Source: Pseudomonadota bacterium (GTDB taxonomy: Bacteria > Pseudomonadota > Gammaproteobacteria > Xanthomonadales > Xanthomonadaceae). Taken from it: DNA of 12,532 nt. The position numbers and the translations under genes were made by a program. This document shows, piece after piece, positions 1 to 7,499 of the stretch; within the stretch, counting starts at the first letter, position 1, and the number at the start of each line of letters is the position of its first letter. The notes below the pieces were generated by a model. That model was not told where the DNA came from, ran no database searches, and saw only the letters and a list, made by a program, of their open reading frames with translations. The stretch is taken from positions 1-12,532 of the forward strand of contig JANXZP010000243.1 of the NCBI GenBank assembly GCA_025355485.1. Direction: 5' to 3'.

Positions 1-417
1 CTGGTACATGTCGTAGGGCTCGAAACTCGAGGTCGGGCGACCGTCGAACTTAGTGCCGTACCACGACGCGATCCCGCGTTCGACGTAACCGGCCGCGCTG
101 GGCAGCACCGTGTAGGTCTTGTCGAGCACGACGTAAGGCGAGCGATTGCCGTAGCGCGACAGCGGCTCGGCATGCGGCACGGGTTCGGGCAGGTTGGCGA
201 CGTCGGGCGGAATTTCCGGCGCGCCATCGGCGACGTCGGGCGCATACAGGCCGCCCGGCGTATACGACCCCTGCGGCTTCCACGGTTTGCGCGCCGGTGC
301 GCGCGCGGGTGCGTGCGTCTGCGCAGGAGCAGGGGGCGGTTTCTTCTGCGGATGCCCGGCGCAGGCCGCGAGCAGCAGCGCGAACGACAACGCGAGGATT
401 CGATGCAACATCGTCAT
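1..417 (-). CDS. rlpA: RlpA-family septal ring lytic transglycosylase lipoprotein (5' part; 3' end beyond window)
   Basis: The N-terminal 139 residues are present; the rest lies beyond base 1. RlpA proteins are outer-membrane lipoproteins with a double-psi beta-barrel, and in Pseudomonas RlpA cleaves peptide-free glycan strands at the septum. Visible here are a signal peptide ending in the lipobox LAAC (lipidated Cys19, followed by Ala, so outer-membrane sorting is expected), a Pro/Ala/Lys-rich tether at about residues 20-47, then a region with GNRSPYVVLD and the start of the barrel, GIASWYGTKFDGR, at about 107-119. The acidic pair E133/D136 in EPYDM matches the conserved acidic residues of the family. 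ATG codons at 417 and 411 are in frame and neither has a strong ribosome binding site; I chose the longer form. The start is 17 bases after the mltB stop, so it is the last visible gene of the elongasome operon. The C-terminal SPOR domain, if present, cannot be seen. Confidence 0.9.
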   Translation of the reverse strand, partial: MTMLHRILALSFALLLAACAGHPQKKPPPAPAQTHAPARAPARKPWKPQGSYTPGGLYAPDVADGAPEIPPDVANLPEPVPHAEPLSRYGNRSPYVVLDKTYTVLPSAAGYVERGIASWYGTKFDGRPTSSFEPYDMYQ

Positions 418-434
418 GGATGTACGTCGACGCT

Positions 435-1493
435 TCATTGCGATGCGTTGGTATCTTTGGCGATCTGTTCCTTGTCGGCGATCGCCTCGGCGAGTTGGTA
501 CACCGCCATCGCGTACATCGGCGAGTGGTTGTAGCGGGTGATCGTGTAGAAATCCTGGAACACGATCCAGCTTTCGCTGCCCTGCGTGCCTTCGAGCGTG
601 AGCAGTGAGCCGTTCATAGGACGGCCCAGCGAAACCTGCGGCCGATAGCCTTTTTCGCCGAGTTGCGCGAGCGAATAATTCGGCAGCAGGTCGTCGGGCG
701 CGAACACCATCGTCGCCGGGTCGTGGATCGCGCGCACCGCGACCGGCTGGTCCTTCTGCCAGCCGTAGCCGACAAAATAATTCGCGACCGACGCGAACAA
801 ATCGGGCATCGATCCGCCGAACAGATCGACGCGACCGTCGCCATCGCCGTCCTTCGCGTACTGGCGGTAACTCGACGGCATGAACTGCGCCCAGCCCATC
901 GCGCCGGCGTAGCTGCCGCTGAGCGAAGTGACCGGAAAACGTTGTTCCTTCGCGAGTGCGCACAATTGCGCGAGCTGGTCGCGGAAGAACGCCTGGCGAT
1001 CGTCCTCGTGCTGCTTCTTCGCCGGATCGCCGCTGCGCGGATACCAGAACGTGAGCGTGTACAGCGCATCGAGCACGCGGTACGAACCGGTGTTGCCGCC
1101 GTAACCGGTTTCCACCCCGATGATCGCGACGATCAATTCCGCCGGCACCCCGGTATCGGCCTGCACCTGCATCAGCTGTTTGCGGTACGCAGCGAGGAAC
1201 GCGCGGCCGTCGTGGATGCGCTTGGCCGTCACGAAGATGGGGCGGTAATCCTTCCAGGTCTTCACCGCTTCGGCCGGACGCGACATCGCGTCCACCGTGC
1301 TCTGCCGGTATTTCGCCTGCGCGAGCATGGCGAGCACTTCCTGCGCGTCGAGGCCGTAGGTTTTCGCGGCCTGCTGCGCGAACGCGTTCAGTTCGGCCGG
1401 CGCGGGCTTTTCCTGCGCGCGCAATGGAACAGCGAACAACAACGTGGATGAAACGAAGGCGAGCGCGACGCGGCGCAATGCGGATGAATTCAT
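435..1493 (-). CDS. mltB: Lytic murein transglycosylase B (MltB family)
   Basis: 352 residues, close to the E. coli enzyme in length. It cleaves the MurNAc-GlcNAc bond of peptidoglycan with formation of 1,6-anhydroMurNAc. The catalytic Glu is E128 in IIGVETGYG. Other family marks are GAMGWAQFMPSSY (197-209), a DGDGDGRVDL loop (215-224) at the place of the calcium-binding EF-hand of E. coli Slt35/MltB, VANYFVGYGW (236-245) and YTITRYNHSPMYAMAVYQL (316-334). The N-terminus (residues 1-26) is a normal signal peptide with probable cleavage after PLRA. There is no lipobox Cys, so unlike E. coli MltB this protein should be soluble in the periplasm. The gene starts 49 bases after rodA and has no obvious Shine-Dalgarno sequence. 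Its place after rodA couples wall synthesis to wall cutting. Confidence 0.96.
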   Translation of the reverse strand: MNSSALRRVALAFVSSTLLFAVPLRAQEKPAPAELNAFAQQAAKTYGLDAQEVLAMLAQAKYRQSTVDAMSRPAEAVKTWKDYRPIFVTAKRIHDGRAFLAAYRKQLMQVQADTGVPAELIVAIIGVETGYGGNTGSYRVLDALYTLTFWYPRSGDPAKKQHEDDRQAFFRDQLAQLCALAKEQRFPVTSLSGSYAGAMGWAQFMPSSYRQYAKDGDGDGRVDLFGGSMPDLFASVANYFVGYGWQKDQPVAVRAIHDPATMVFAPDDLLPNYSLAQLGEKGYRPQVSLGRPMNGSLLTLEGTQGSESWIVFQDFYTITRYNHSPMYAMAVYQLAEAIADKEQIAKDTNASQ

Positions 1494-1542
1494 GGGCGCG
1501 AATGTATCAGGTTGATGAAGGAATGTTCGGCGTGATCGCGCA

Positions 1543-2655
1543 TCACGTGCCCATGAACCGCCGGTGCGCGTACACCGACATCACGATGCCGAAACCGGCC
1601 AGCAGCGACACCGCCGAGGTGCCGCCGTAGCTCAGCAGCGGCATCGGCACGCCGACCACCGGCAGCAGGCCGGACACCATCCCGCCGTTGACCATCACGT
1701 ACACGAAGAAAGTCATCGCGAGCGCGCCGGCCAGCAATCGCGCGTAGGTCTCGCGCGCGTTCGCCGCGATCCACAGGCAGCGGCCGACAATGAACAGGTA
1801 CAGCGCGAGCAGCGTGCACACGCCGACCCAGCCGAATTCCTCCGACAGCACCGCGAAGATGAAATCGGTGGTGTGTTCGGGCAGGAAGTTCAGGTGCGCC
1901 TGGGTGCTGTGCTCCCAGCCCTTGCCGAGCAATCCGCCGGAACCGACCGCGATCTTCGACTGGATGATGTTCCAGCCGCTGCCCTGCGGATCGTGTTCGG
2001 GGTCGAGGAAATTGAAGATGCGCGCTCGCTGGAAATCGTGCAGCACGAAAAACCAGACCAGCGGCGCGACCGCCGAGGCCAGTCCCGCGAGCAGGCCGAT
2101 CCGCCACCAGGCCAGGCCGGCGAGGAAGATCACGAACACGCCGCTGGCGCCGACCAGCACCCCGGTGCCGAACGCGGGCTGGATCACGATCAATGCGCTC
2201 GGGATGCCGATGATCACCGCGCACACCGCGAGGGTTTTCCAGCCCGGCGGCAGTTGTTCGCGATGCAGGTACCACGCGACCATCATCGGCACCGTCAGTT
2301 TCAGCAACTCTGAAGGCTGGATGTAGAACACGCCGAGGTGGATCCACGAACGCGCACTTTGTCCTGTTCCAATGAGCGGAACGAGCAACAGCAGGCCGAG
2401 CGTCGCCGCGAACAGCCACGGCGTCCAGATCCGCAATCGCGCCGGTGGAACCTGCGCGAACACGAACAGCGCGCCCAGCCCTGCCGCGAACCGAGCGCCC
2501 TGCGCGAACACCAGCCCCATGCTGCTGTTACCGGCGCTATGCAGCACCATCAGCGAAACCGTCATCACCGCCAGAAGTGCGACCAGCAACGGGATGTCGA
2601 TGGTGTCGGCAAAGCGCGTGCCGAGGCCACGGAACCAGCGCGTGAATGCATTCAT
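1543..2655 (-). CDS. rodA: RodA, SEDS-family peptidoglycan glycosyltransferase of the elongasome
   Basis: 370 residues, the same length as E. coli RodA. It is a polytopic inner-membrane protein that polymerises lipid II into glycan strands together with PBP2. Conserved parts in order are QPSELLKL (113-120, with E116 and K119), GSGWNIIQSKIAVGSGGLLG (225-244), LPEHTTDFIFAVLSEE (258-273, with D264 equivalent to catalytic Asp262 of E. coli), VVGVPMPLLSYGG (333-345) and GFGIVMSV (354-361). One oddity: the usual QPDLGT motif reads QPAFGT, with Ala161 (codon GCG at 2173-2175) in place of the Asp. The ATG overlaps the PBP2 stop as ATGA, so translation of the two partners should be coupled. Identity is certain; the effect of the substitution is unknown. 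Confidence 0.97.
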   Translation of the reverse strand: MNAFTRWFRGLGTRFADTIDIPLLVALLAVMTVSLMVLHSAGNSSMGLVFAQGARFAAGLGALFVFAQVPPARLRIWTPWLFAATLGLLLLVPLIGTGQSARSWIHLGVFYIQPSELLKLTVPMMVAWYLHREQLPPGWKTLAVCAVIIGIPSALIVIQPAFGTGVLVGASGVFVIFLAGLAWWRIGLLAGLASAVAPLVWFFVLHDFQRARIFNFLDPEHDPQGSGWNIIQSKIAVGSGGLLGKGWEHSTQAHLNFLPEHTTDFIFAVLSEEFGWVGVCTLLALYLFIVGRCLWIAANARETYARLLAGALAMTFFVYVMVNGGMVSGLLPVVGVPMPLLSYGGTSAVSLLAGFGIVMSVYAHRRFMGT

Positions 2656-4634
2656 GGCGACGGTCTCTGTTGCGCAGGATCCGGAGTTTGCGCCGAAGGA
2701 TTATCCGGTGCAGCCGGCACCGCGGCGGCATCGTCGGGCGCATCCTGCACCGCGCCGGGTTTGGCGTGCGCGAGGTCGGCCGCGACCTGCTCGGGCGTTT
2801 GCTTGAGCAACCATGCATCGAGCACGGTACGCGCGATCGGCGCCGCCGCGGTCGCGCCGTAGCCGCCGTGCTCGACCACCACCGCAATCGCAATCGTCGG
2901 CGCGTTCGCTGGCGCGTAGGCGATGAACAGCGACTGGTGCCGCAGGTTCACCGGCAACGCACGCGGATCGACGCTGATATTGCCCTTGCGGCCGACGCGC
3001 TGGGCAGTGCCGGTCTTGCCGGCGATCAGGTACGGCGCGTGCAGGCCGATCGCGCGCGCAGTGCCGATCTGGGTGACCGCGATCATGCCCTCGCGCACCG
3101 CGGTGAGGTTGTCGCGATTGGTCGCGATCGGCTCGCCACGTGGCTGCGGCAGCGTGAGCCACGGCGCGCTGAAACCATCGCGCGTGCTGCGCACCAGATG
3201 CAGTTGCTGGCGCACGCCATCGTCGGCGAGCGCGGCGACTCCCTGCGCGAGCTGCAACGGCGTCACCACCCAATACCCTTGGCCGATGCCGGAGATGATG
3301 GTCTCGCCGAGGAACCATTCCTGCTTGAAGCGCTTGCGCTTCCACTCCGGCGACGGCAGCACGCCGATGCTTTCGCCGCTCAGGTCGACGCCGGTCTTGC
3401 GGCCGAATCCGTAGCGGCTCATGTACTGGTCGAAACGGTCGATGCCCATGTCCATCGCGAGCTTGTAGTAGTAGGTGTTGACCGAGTGCGCGATCGACAT
3501 CCGCAGATCGACCCAGCCGGCACCTCCGGCTTCCGCATCGCGATAACCGCGCTTCTGGCCGGGAATGTGGAACTCGCCGGTGGACAGGGTGCGGTCGGTG
3601 TCCTTGCGCACGCCCGATTCGAGTCCGGCCAATGCGGCGAAGGGCTTGATCGTCGAACCGGGCAGCGTGCCGCCGACCAGCACTCGGTTGAACAGAGGTT
3701 TGGACACGTTCGTGGTCAACGCATCGTAGTCGGCGTGCGAAATGCCGTTGATGAACAGGTTCGGGTCGAACGCCGGCAGGCTCACCATCGCGAGGATTTC
3801 GCCGTTGCGCGGATCCACCGCGACCGCCGCGCCGTCGTAGTTGCCGAACGCCTCGACCAGCGTGCGCTGCAGGTCGGCATCGATGCTCAGCGTGAGATCG
3901 GATCCCGGTTTCGCCGGAGTGCGCCCGAGCACGCGCAGCGACCGACCCTCGACATTCGTCTCGACCTGTTCGTAACCGATCTGTCCGCGCAGGCGATCCT
4001 CGTAATAGCGTTCGAGCCCGGACTTGCCGAGCTGGCTGAGCACCGCGTAGCGGGTATCGCCGAACCTTGCGATGTCGTCGGCATCGACCCGGCCGACGTA
4101 GCCGATCACATGCGCGAACAGATCGCCGTACGGATAACGGCGGGTGAGGTACGGCGTGACCTCGACACCGGGAAAGTTGTGGCGGTCGATCGCGAAACGC
4201 GCGACTTCGGCCTCGCTCAGGCCGAGCTTGAGCGGCACCGCGCGGAATCCACGCGTCGCATGACGCAACTTGTCGAACGTGGCGAGGTCGTCGTCCGACA
4301 ACGCGACGATTTTCGCGAGCCGCCTGAGCGTGTCCTTGAGGTCGGGCACTTCGTCGGCGGTGATTTCCAGCCGCCACGCCTGCACGTTGTCGGCGAGCAA
4401 CTTGCCGCTGCGATCGAAGATCAATCCACGCGCGGGCACGATCGGACGCTGCTTGATGCGGTTGGCTTCGGCGCGGTTGCTGAATTCGGCGTGCTGGATC
4501 ACCTGCAGGCGGAAATACCAGCCCGCCAGCAACAGCAGGCTCGCGGCGATGATGATGAAACCCTGCATCGCGCGTTCGCGGAAAAGCGCGGCTTCGGCGT
4601 GCAGGTTCTTCAGCGGTCGCGCAGAGTTTTTCAC
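2652..4634 (-). CDS. mrdA: Penicillin-binding protein 2 (peptidoglycan D,D-transpeptidase MrdA)
   Basis: 660 residues. It is the class B PBP that cross-links lateral-wall peptidoglycan and activates RodA. A short cytoplasmic N-terminus is followed by one membrane segment (about 24-42). The periplasmic pedestal begins with RPIVPARGLIFDRSGKLLA (63-81). The transpeptidase motifs are all intact: S327-T-I-K330 (nucleophile S327) in GGTLPGSTIKPF, S384-V-N386, and K540-T-G-T543. The last 36 residues (about 625-660) are a Pro/Ala/Asp/Gln-rich, probably disordered tail beyond the usual catalytic domain. The start is GTG at 4632-4634, with a weak purine stretch (AAGAAAG) about 7 bases upstream; no ATG gives a better N-terminus. 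It begins 28 bases after mreD and ends in an ATGA overlap with rodA. Confidence 0.97.
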   Translation of the reverse strand: MKNSARPLKNLHAEAALFRERAMQGFIIIAASLLLLAGWYFRLQVIQHAEFSNRAEANRIKQRPIVPARGLIFDRSGKLLADNVQAWRLEITADEVPDLKDTLRRLAKIVALSDDDLATFDKLRHATRGFRAVPLKLGLSEAEVARFAIDRHNFPGVEVTPYLTRRYPYGDLFAHVIGYVGRVDADDIARFGDTRYAVLSQLGKSGLERYYEDRLRGQIGYEQVETNVEGRSLRVLGRTPAKPGSDLTLSIDADLQRTLVEAFGNYDGAAVAVDPRNGEILAMVSLPAFDPNLFINGISHADYDALTTNVSKPLFNRVLVGGTLPGSTIKPFAALAGLESGVRKDTDRTLSTGEFHIPGQKRGYRDAEAGGAGWVDLRMSIAHSVNTYYYKLAMDMGIDRFDQYMSRYGFGRKTGVDLSGESIGVLPSPEWKRKRFKQEWFLGETIISGIGQGYWVVTPLQLAQGVAALADDGVRQQLHLVRSTRDGFSAPWLTLPQPRGEPIATNRDNLTAVREGMIAVTQIGTARAIGLHAPYLIAGKTGTAQRVGRKGNISVDPRALPVNLRHQSLFIAYAPANAPTIAIAVVVEHGGYGATAAAPIARTVLDAWLLKQTPEQVAADLAHAKPGAVQDAPDDAAAVPAAPDNPSAQTPDPAQQRPSP

Positions 4635-4662
4635 GAAGAAACTTTCTTGACCGGCTTGGCAA

Positions 4663-5154
4663 TCATGGCCGGCGTTCGCGCGCGCGCATCCGCAAGGTGT
4701 CGAACAGCAGCACCAGCCACGGCCACAACGGCAGCGCGAGCAGCGGCGACAACCAGAAAGTCCAGCGCGGCATGCCTTCGCCGATCGCCAGCCGCGCCAC
4801 GGCGGCGATCACGCGATCGTTCGCGAGCAGCGCGAACACCGCGAGGCTTTGCTGCCACAACGGGAAAAACCGCAGCCTCGCGCGGAAACGCTGCACGATG
4901 AAAGCCAGCACCGTGAGCCGCAGCGCCTGTTCGCCGATCAGGGTGCCGAACGCGAGGTCGCCTATCAGACCGACCACGAACGCTGCGCCCATGCCGATGC
5001 GATCGGGCGTTTCCAGCAGCCAGTAAACCAAGACTAGGCCGAGGAAATACGGGCGCAACGGCGCGATCGCATCGGGCAACGGCAGCAAGCCCAGCAGCAG
5101 CGCGAGCAGCAGGCTGAGCGGCAACCAGTAAGCGCCGGCATTCGCTCGCTTCAT
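4663..5154 (-). CDS. mreD: Rod-shape-determining protein MreD
   Basis: 163 residues, matching the 162 of E. coli MreD. It is a small inner-membrane protein of the elongasome, thought to work with MreC in linking cytoplasmic MreB to RodA/PBP2. The sequence is almost wholly hydrophobic, with about five membrane segments (near 9-26, 34-47, 54-72, 77-88 and 130-153). The family motif GLIGDLAFGTLIGEQAL lies at 62-78, with D66 in the first helix pair. The frame is open upstream to 5361, but that extension overlaps mreC and is Arg/Ala-rich without family similarity. I therefore start at the ATG at 5152-5154, which overlaps the mreC stop as ATGA and has a weak GGAAAA about 7 bases before it. Confidence 0.94.
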   Translation of the reverse strand: MKRANAGAYWLPLSLLLALLLGLLPLPDAIAPLRPYFLGLVLVYWLLETPDRIGMGAAFVVGLIGDLAFGTLIGEQALRLTVLAFIVQRFRARLRFFPLWQQSLAVFALLANDRVIAAVARLAIGEGMPRWTFWLSPLLALPLWPWLVLLFDTLRMRARERRP

Positions 5155-6185
5155 CGGCGTTTTTCCGGGGCCGGCGGCGATGGAATCCGTCGCGATGAAA
5201 CGCTTTGCGATGCTGCCGGCTGCGGTGCTGTTGCCGAAGTCGGCGGCTGCGCGGCTTTCGCATGCGCATCGCGCCGCGCGAACGCGGCGGTGGCGCGGCG
5301 CGATGGCAAGTCCTCCGGCGCTGGCGGCCCGACCGCTTCGCCAGTATCGGCAAGGTTCCACACCAGCAGCACATCGCCGCTGCGATCCAGCCGCGCCGCG
5401 GGAGTGAGCGTGGCCTCGACGAACGCGTGGTTGGCATCGGGCGCGAGCGAGACCACCGTGCCGACCGGAAAACCGGCGGGAAACCGTCCGCCGATGCCCG
5501 AGGTGATCAACTCGTCGCCGACCTTCAGATCGCCGCTCAGCGGAATGTTCGGTGCCAGCAGGCGATCGCTGTGGCCGCTGCCGTAGGCGATCAGCCGCAG
5601 GCCGCTGCGCACCGCCTGCACCGGAACCGCATGATCCGGATCGGTGACCAGCAGTGCGGTCGCGCGGGTCGGTGTGACCGTCATCACCTGGCCGAGTACG
5701 CCGCCAGCGTCGATCACCGCCTGCCCCGGATGCACGCCCTGGTTCGCGCCGACATCGAGCACGATGCGCTGGCGCGCCGGATCGAGGTCGATATCGATGA
5801 TGCTCGCCAGTTGCACCGCGAGCCGATCGCCGCGGGTGCCGCCGAGCAATGCGCGCAGGCGCTGGTTTTCATCGGCGAGCGCCTGCAGGCGCTCGATCTT
5901 CGCCTGCGCCAGCAGCAGTTGCTGTTGCAGCGCGAGGTTGTCGCGGTTGAGTCGGGTCTGGTTGGAGATCGCCGCCTGGGTGAACGCAATCGCGCGCGCC
6001 GGCAGCGACGCCAGCCACCACACCGGTTCGACCGCCACTGTCGCGTTCTGGCGAATCCGCGACAGCACGCCGCCGCGATGGTCGGACACCATCAGCGCCA
6101 CGCCGAGCGCAAGATACGTCAGCAGCCGTAGCGTGCCGCCACCGTCGGCGCCGAAGCGTGGAGTGCTGGAACCGGAATAGGCCAC
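5151..6185 (-). CDS. mreC: Rod-shape-determining protein MreC
   Basis: 344 residues. It is a bitopic inner-membrane protein whose periplasmic part binds and activates PBP2 in the elongasome. A short cytoplasmic N-terminus is followed by one membrane segment (about 19-34), a Leu/Gln-rich coiled coil (about 79-116) that mediates dimerisation in the family, and the paired beta-barrel core. Core marks are VLDVGANQGVHPGQAVI (142-158), GGVLGQV (161-167) and LKVGDELITSGIGGRFPAGFPVG (beginning at 220). The segment from about 283 to the end is Pro/Ala/Ser/Arg-rich and probably disordered, longer than in E. coli. The start is GTG at 6183-6185, with GAGG 13 bases upstream; this N-terminus (SSTPRFGADGGGTLRLL) fits the type I know from xanthomonads. 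It lies 97 bases after mreB and overlaps mreD as ATGA. Confidence 0.95.
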   Translation of the reverse strand: MAYSGSSTPRFGADGGGTLRLLTYLALGVALMVSDHRGGVLSRIRQNATVAVEPVWWLASLPARAIAFTQAAISNQTRLNRDNLALQQQLLLAQAKIERLQALADENQRLRALLGGTRGDRLAVQLASIIDIDLDPARQRIVLDVGANQGVHPGQAVIDAGGVLGQVMTVTPTRATALLVTDPDHAVPVQAVRSGLRLIAYGSGHSDRLLAPNIPLSGDLKVGDELITSGIGGRFPAGFPVGTVVSLAPDANHAFVEATLTPAARLDRSGDVLLVWNLADTGEAVGPPAPEDLPSRRATAAFARRDAHAKAAQPPTSATAPQPAASQSVSSRRIPSPPAPEKRR

Positions 6186-6237
6186 GCGGCGCGAAGATCC
6201 TCGGTCGTCTACGGATGGCGAAGCGGTATTCGGTCAG

Positions 6238-6269
6238 TCCGGCATCGACAGTCGCCCATCGATACCGGA
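6238..6269 (-). terminator. Intercistronic hairpin between mreB and mreC
   Basis: In the transcript, CCGGUAUCGA pairs with UCGAUGCCGG across a 10-base loop, with one G-U pair. One further U-A pair outside gives 11 bp. There is no U-run after it, so it is not a standard intrinsic terminator. It could be a partial attenuator, a pause site, or a structure that protects the 3' end of mreB mRNA. The structure is read directly from the sequence; the role is inferred. Confidence 0.4.
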
Positions 6270-6282
6270 TGCGGATGCGATT

Positions 6283-7326
6283 TTATTCGGGCGTGAAGTA
6301 ATCGTTGCCCATGTCGATCATCTCCAGCGCGCGTCCACCGCCGCGCGCCACGCAGGTCAGCGGATCGTCGGCGACGTGCACGTGCAATCCGGTTTCCTCG
6401 GAGATCAACCGGTCGAAATCGCGTAGCAGCGCGCCGCCGCCGGTGAGCACGATGCCGCGCTCGGCCACGTCCGCGCACAATTCCGGCGGGGTCTGCTCGA
6501 GCGCCTGCTTCACCGCCGAGACGATTCCGGCGAGGGTTTCGTGCAGGGCTTCGAGCACTTCGTTGGAATTGATCACGATCATGCGCGGCACGCCTTCGGC
6601 GAGGTTGCGCCCGGAGACTTCCATCGTCTTCACCTCGGCCTGCGGATACGCGCAGCCGATTTCGATCTTGATCTTCTCGGCGGTAGCCTCGCCGATCAGG
6701 GTGCCGTGGTTGCGGCGCACGTAGTTGATGATCGCCTCGTCGAAACGGTCGCCGCCGATCCGCACCGACTGCGAATAGACCACCCCGTTGAGCGAGATCA
6801 CCGCGACTTCCGAGGTGCCCCCGCCGATGTCAATCACCATCGAGCCGCGCGCTTCGTGGATCGGGATGCCCGCGCCGATCGCGGCAGCCATCGGTTCCTC
6901 GATCAGGTACACCTCGCGCGCGCCGGCTTCCTCGGCCGATTCCTTGATCGCGCGGCGCTCGACCTGGGTCGAGCCGCAGGGCACGCAGATCAGCACGCGC
7001 GGGCTGGGTCGCAGGAAGCGCGACTTGTGCACCTTGCGGATGAAGTACTTGAGCATTTCCTCGGTGGTCGTGAAGTCGGCGATCACGCCATCCTTCAGCG
7101 GCCGGATCGTGGTGATGTGGCCGGGGGTGCGGCCGAGCATCTGCTTGGCTTCGATGCCGACCGCCGCGACCGAACGCGGCGAGCCGGGGGTGCGGTCCTG
7201 GCGGATCGCCACGACCGAAGGCTCGTTCAGCACGATGCCTTCGCCGCGGACATAGATCAGGGTGTTGGCCGTTCCCAGATCGATCGACAGATCGGTCGAG
7301 AACCAGCCACGGATTTTCTTGAACAT
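6283..7326 (-). CDS. mreB: Rod-shape-determining protein MreB (bacterial actin)
   Basis: 347 residues, exactly the length of E. coli MreB. It polymerises with ATP into membrane-bound antiparallel filaments that direct the RodA/PBP2 machinery. The actin-fold motifs are intact: phosphate-1 DLGTANT (16-22), phosphate-2 DIGGGTSE (166-173) and adenosine LTGGGALL (294-301). The IEEPMAAAIGAGIP block is at 142-155. The first residues, MFKKIRGWFS, form an amphipathic, basic and aromatic stretch suited to membrane binding. The frame is open to a GTG at 7359, but the ATG at 7324-7326 gives the standard family N-terminus. It has no clear Shine-Dalgarno sequence. It is first in the operon, and a candidate promoter ends about 50 bases upstream. 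Confidence 0.98.
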   Translation of the reverse strand: MFKKIRGWFSTDLSIDLGTANTLIYVRGEGIVLNEPSVVAIRQDRTPGSPRSVAAVGIEAKQMLGRTPGHITTIRPLKDGVIADFTTTEEMLKYFIRKVHKSRFLRPSPRVLICVPCGSTQVERRAIKESAEEAGAREVYLIEEPMAAAIGAGIPIHEARGSMVIDIGGGTSEVAVISLNGVVYSQSVRIGGDRFDEAIINYVRRNHGTLIGEATAEKIKIEIGCAYPQAEVKTMEVSGRNLAEGVPRMIVINSNEVLEALHETLAGIVSAVKQALEQTPPELCADVAERGIVLTGGGALLRDFDRLISEETGLHVHVADDPLTCVARGGGRALEMIDMGNDYFTPE

Positions 7327-7373
7327 GCAGGGGAAGACCGTGGGAAAGGGACGAAGCACAGCGGGGGAAGTCG

Positions 7374-7384
7374 GCTAGCCTAGC
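7374..7384. promoter_or_regulatory. Perfect 11-base dyad GCTAG-C-CTAGC over the candidate mreB -10
   Basis: GCTAG (7374-7378) and CTAGC (7380-7384) are inverted about one central base, flanked more loosely by TCGG (7371-7374) and CCGA (7387-7390). It overlaps the candidate -10 element, so it could be an operator. It could also be chance. Confidence 0.25.
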
Positions 7385-7405
7385 AACCGACCCCAGTCCG
7401 GACAA
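7377..7405 (-). promoter_or_regulatory. Candidate sigma-70 promoter for the mreB operon
   Basis: On the minus strand TTGTCC (7400-7405) and TAGGCT (7377-7382) are separated by 17 bases. They match the consensus at 4 of 6 and 3 of 6 positions. Transcription would start near 7370, about 44 bases before the mreB ATG. The match is weak and other pairs are possible. Confidence 0.3.
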
Positions 7406-7499
7406 GCCGCAAATGCGCGAAACACCGGCGATACCGTGCGTTCGTTCACATCAGCCGGTGTCGCGAACCGGTTGGTGAGGCTACCATGCGTGGCCGTTG

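Noticed and set aside
1531..1547. CGTGAT/ATCACG inverted repeat over the rodA stop codon as a terminator
   Set aside because: The stem is only 6 bp with no T-run, and mltB and rlpA follow closely on the same strand.
2646..4901. A 751-codon open frame on the plus strand opposite mrdA and mreD
   Set aside because: It is the antisense shadow of real genes in GC-rich DNA. Its translation is Arg/His/Asp-rich with no known motif, while the minus strand encodes complete PBP2 and MreD.
5155..5361. A longer MreD beginning at 5361
   Set aside because: The extra 69 residues overlap mreC, are not hydrophobic and do not fit the family; the ATG at 5154 gives the usual length.
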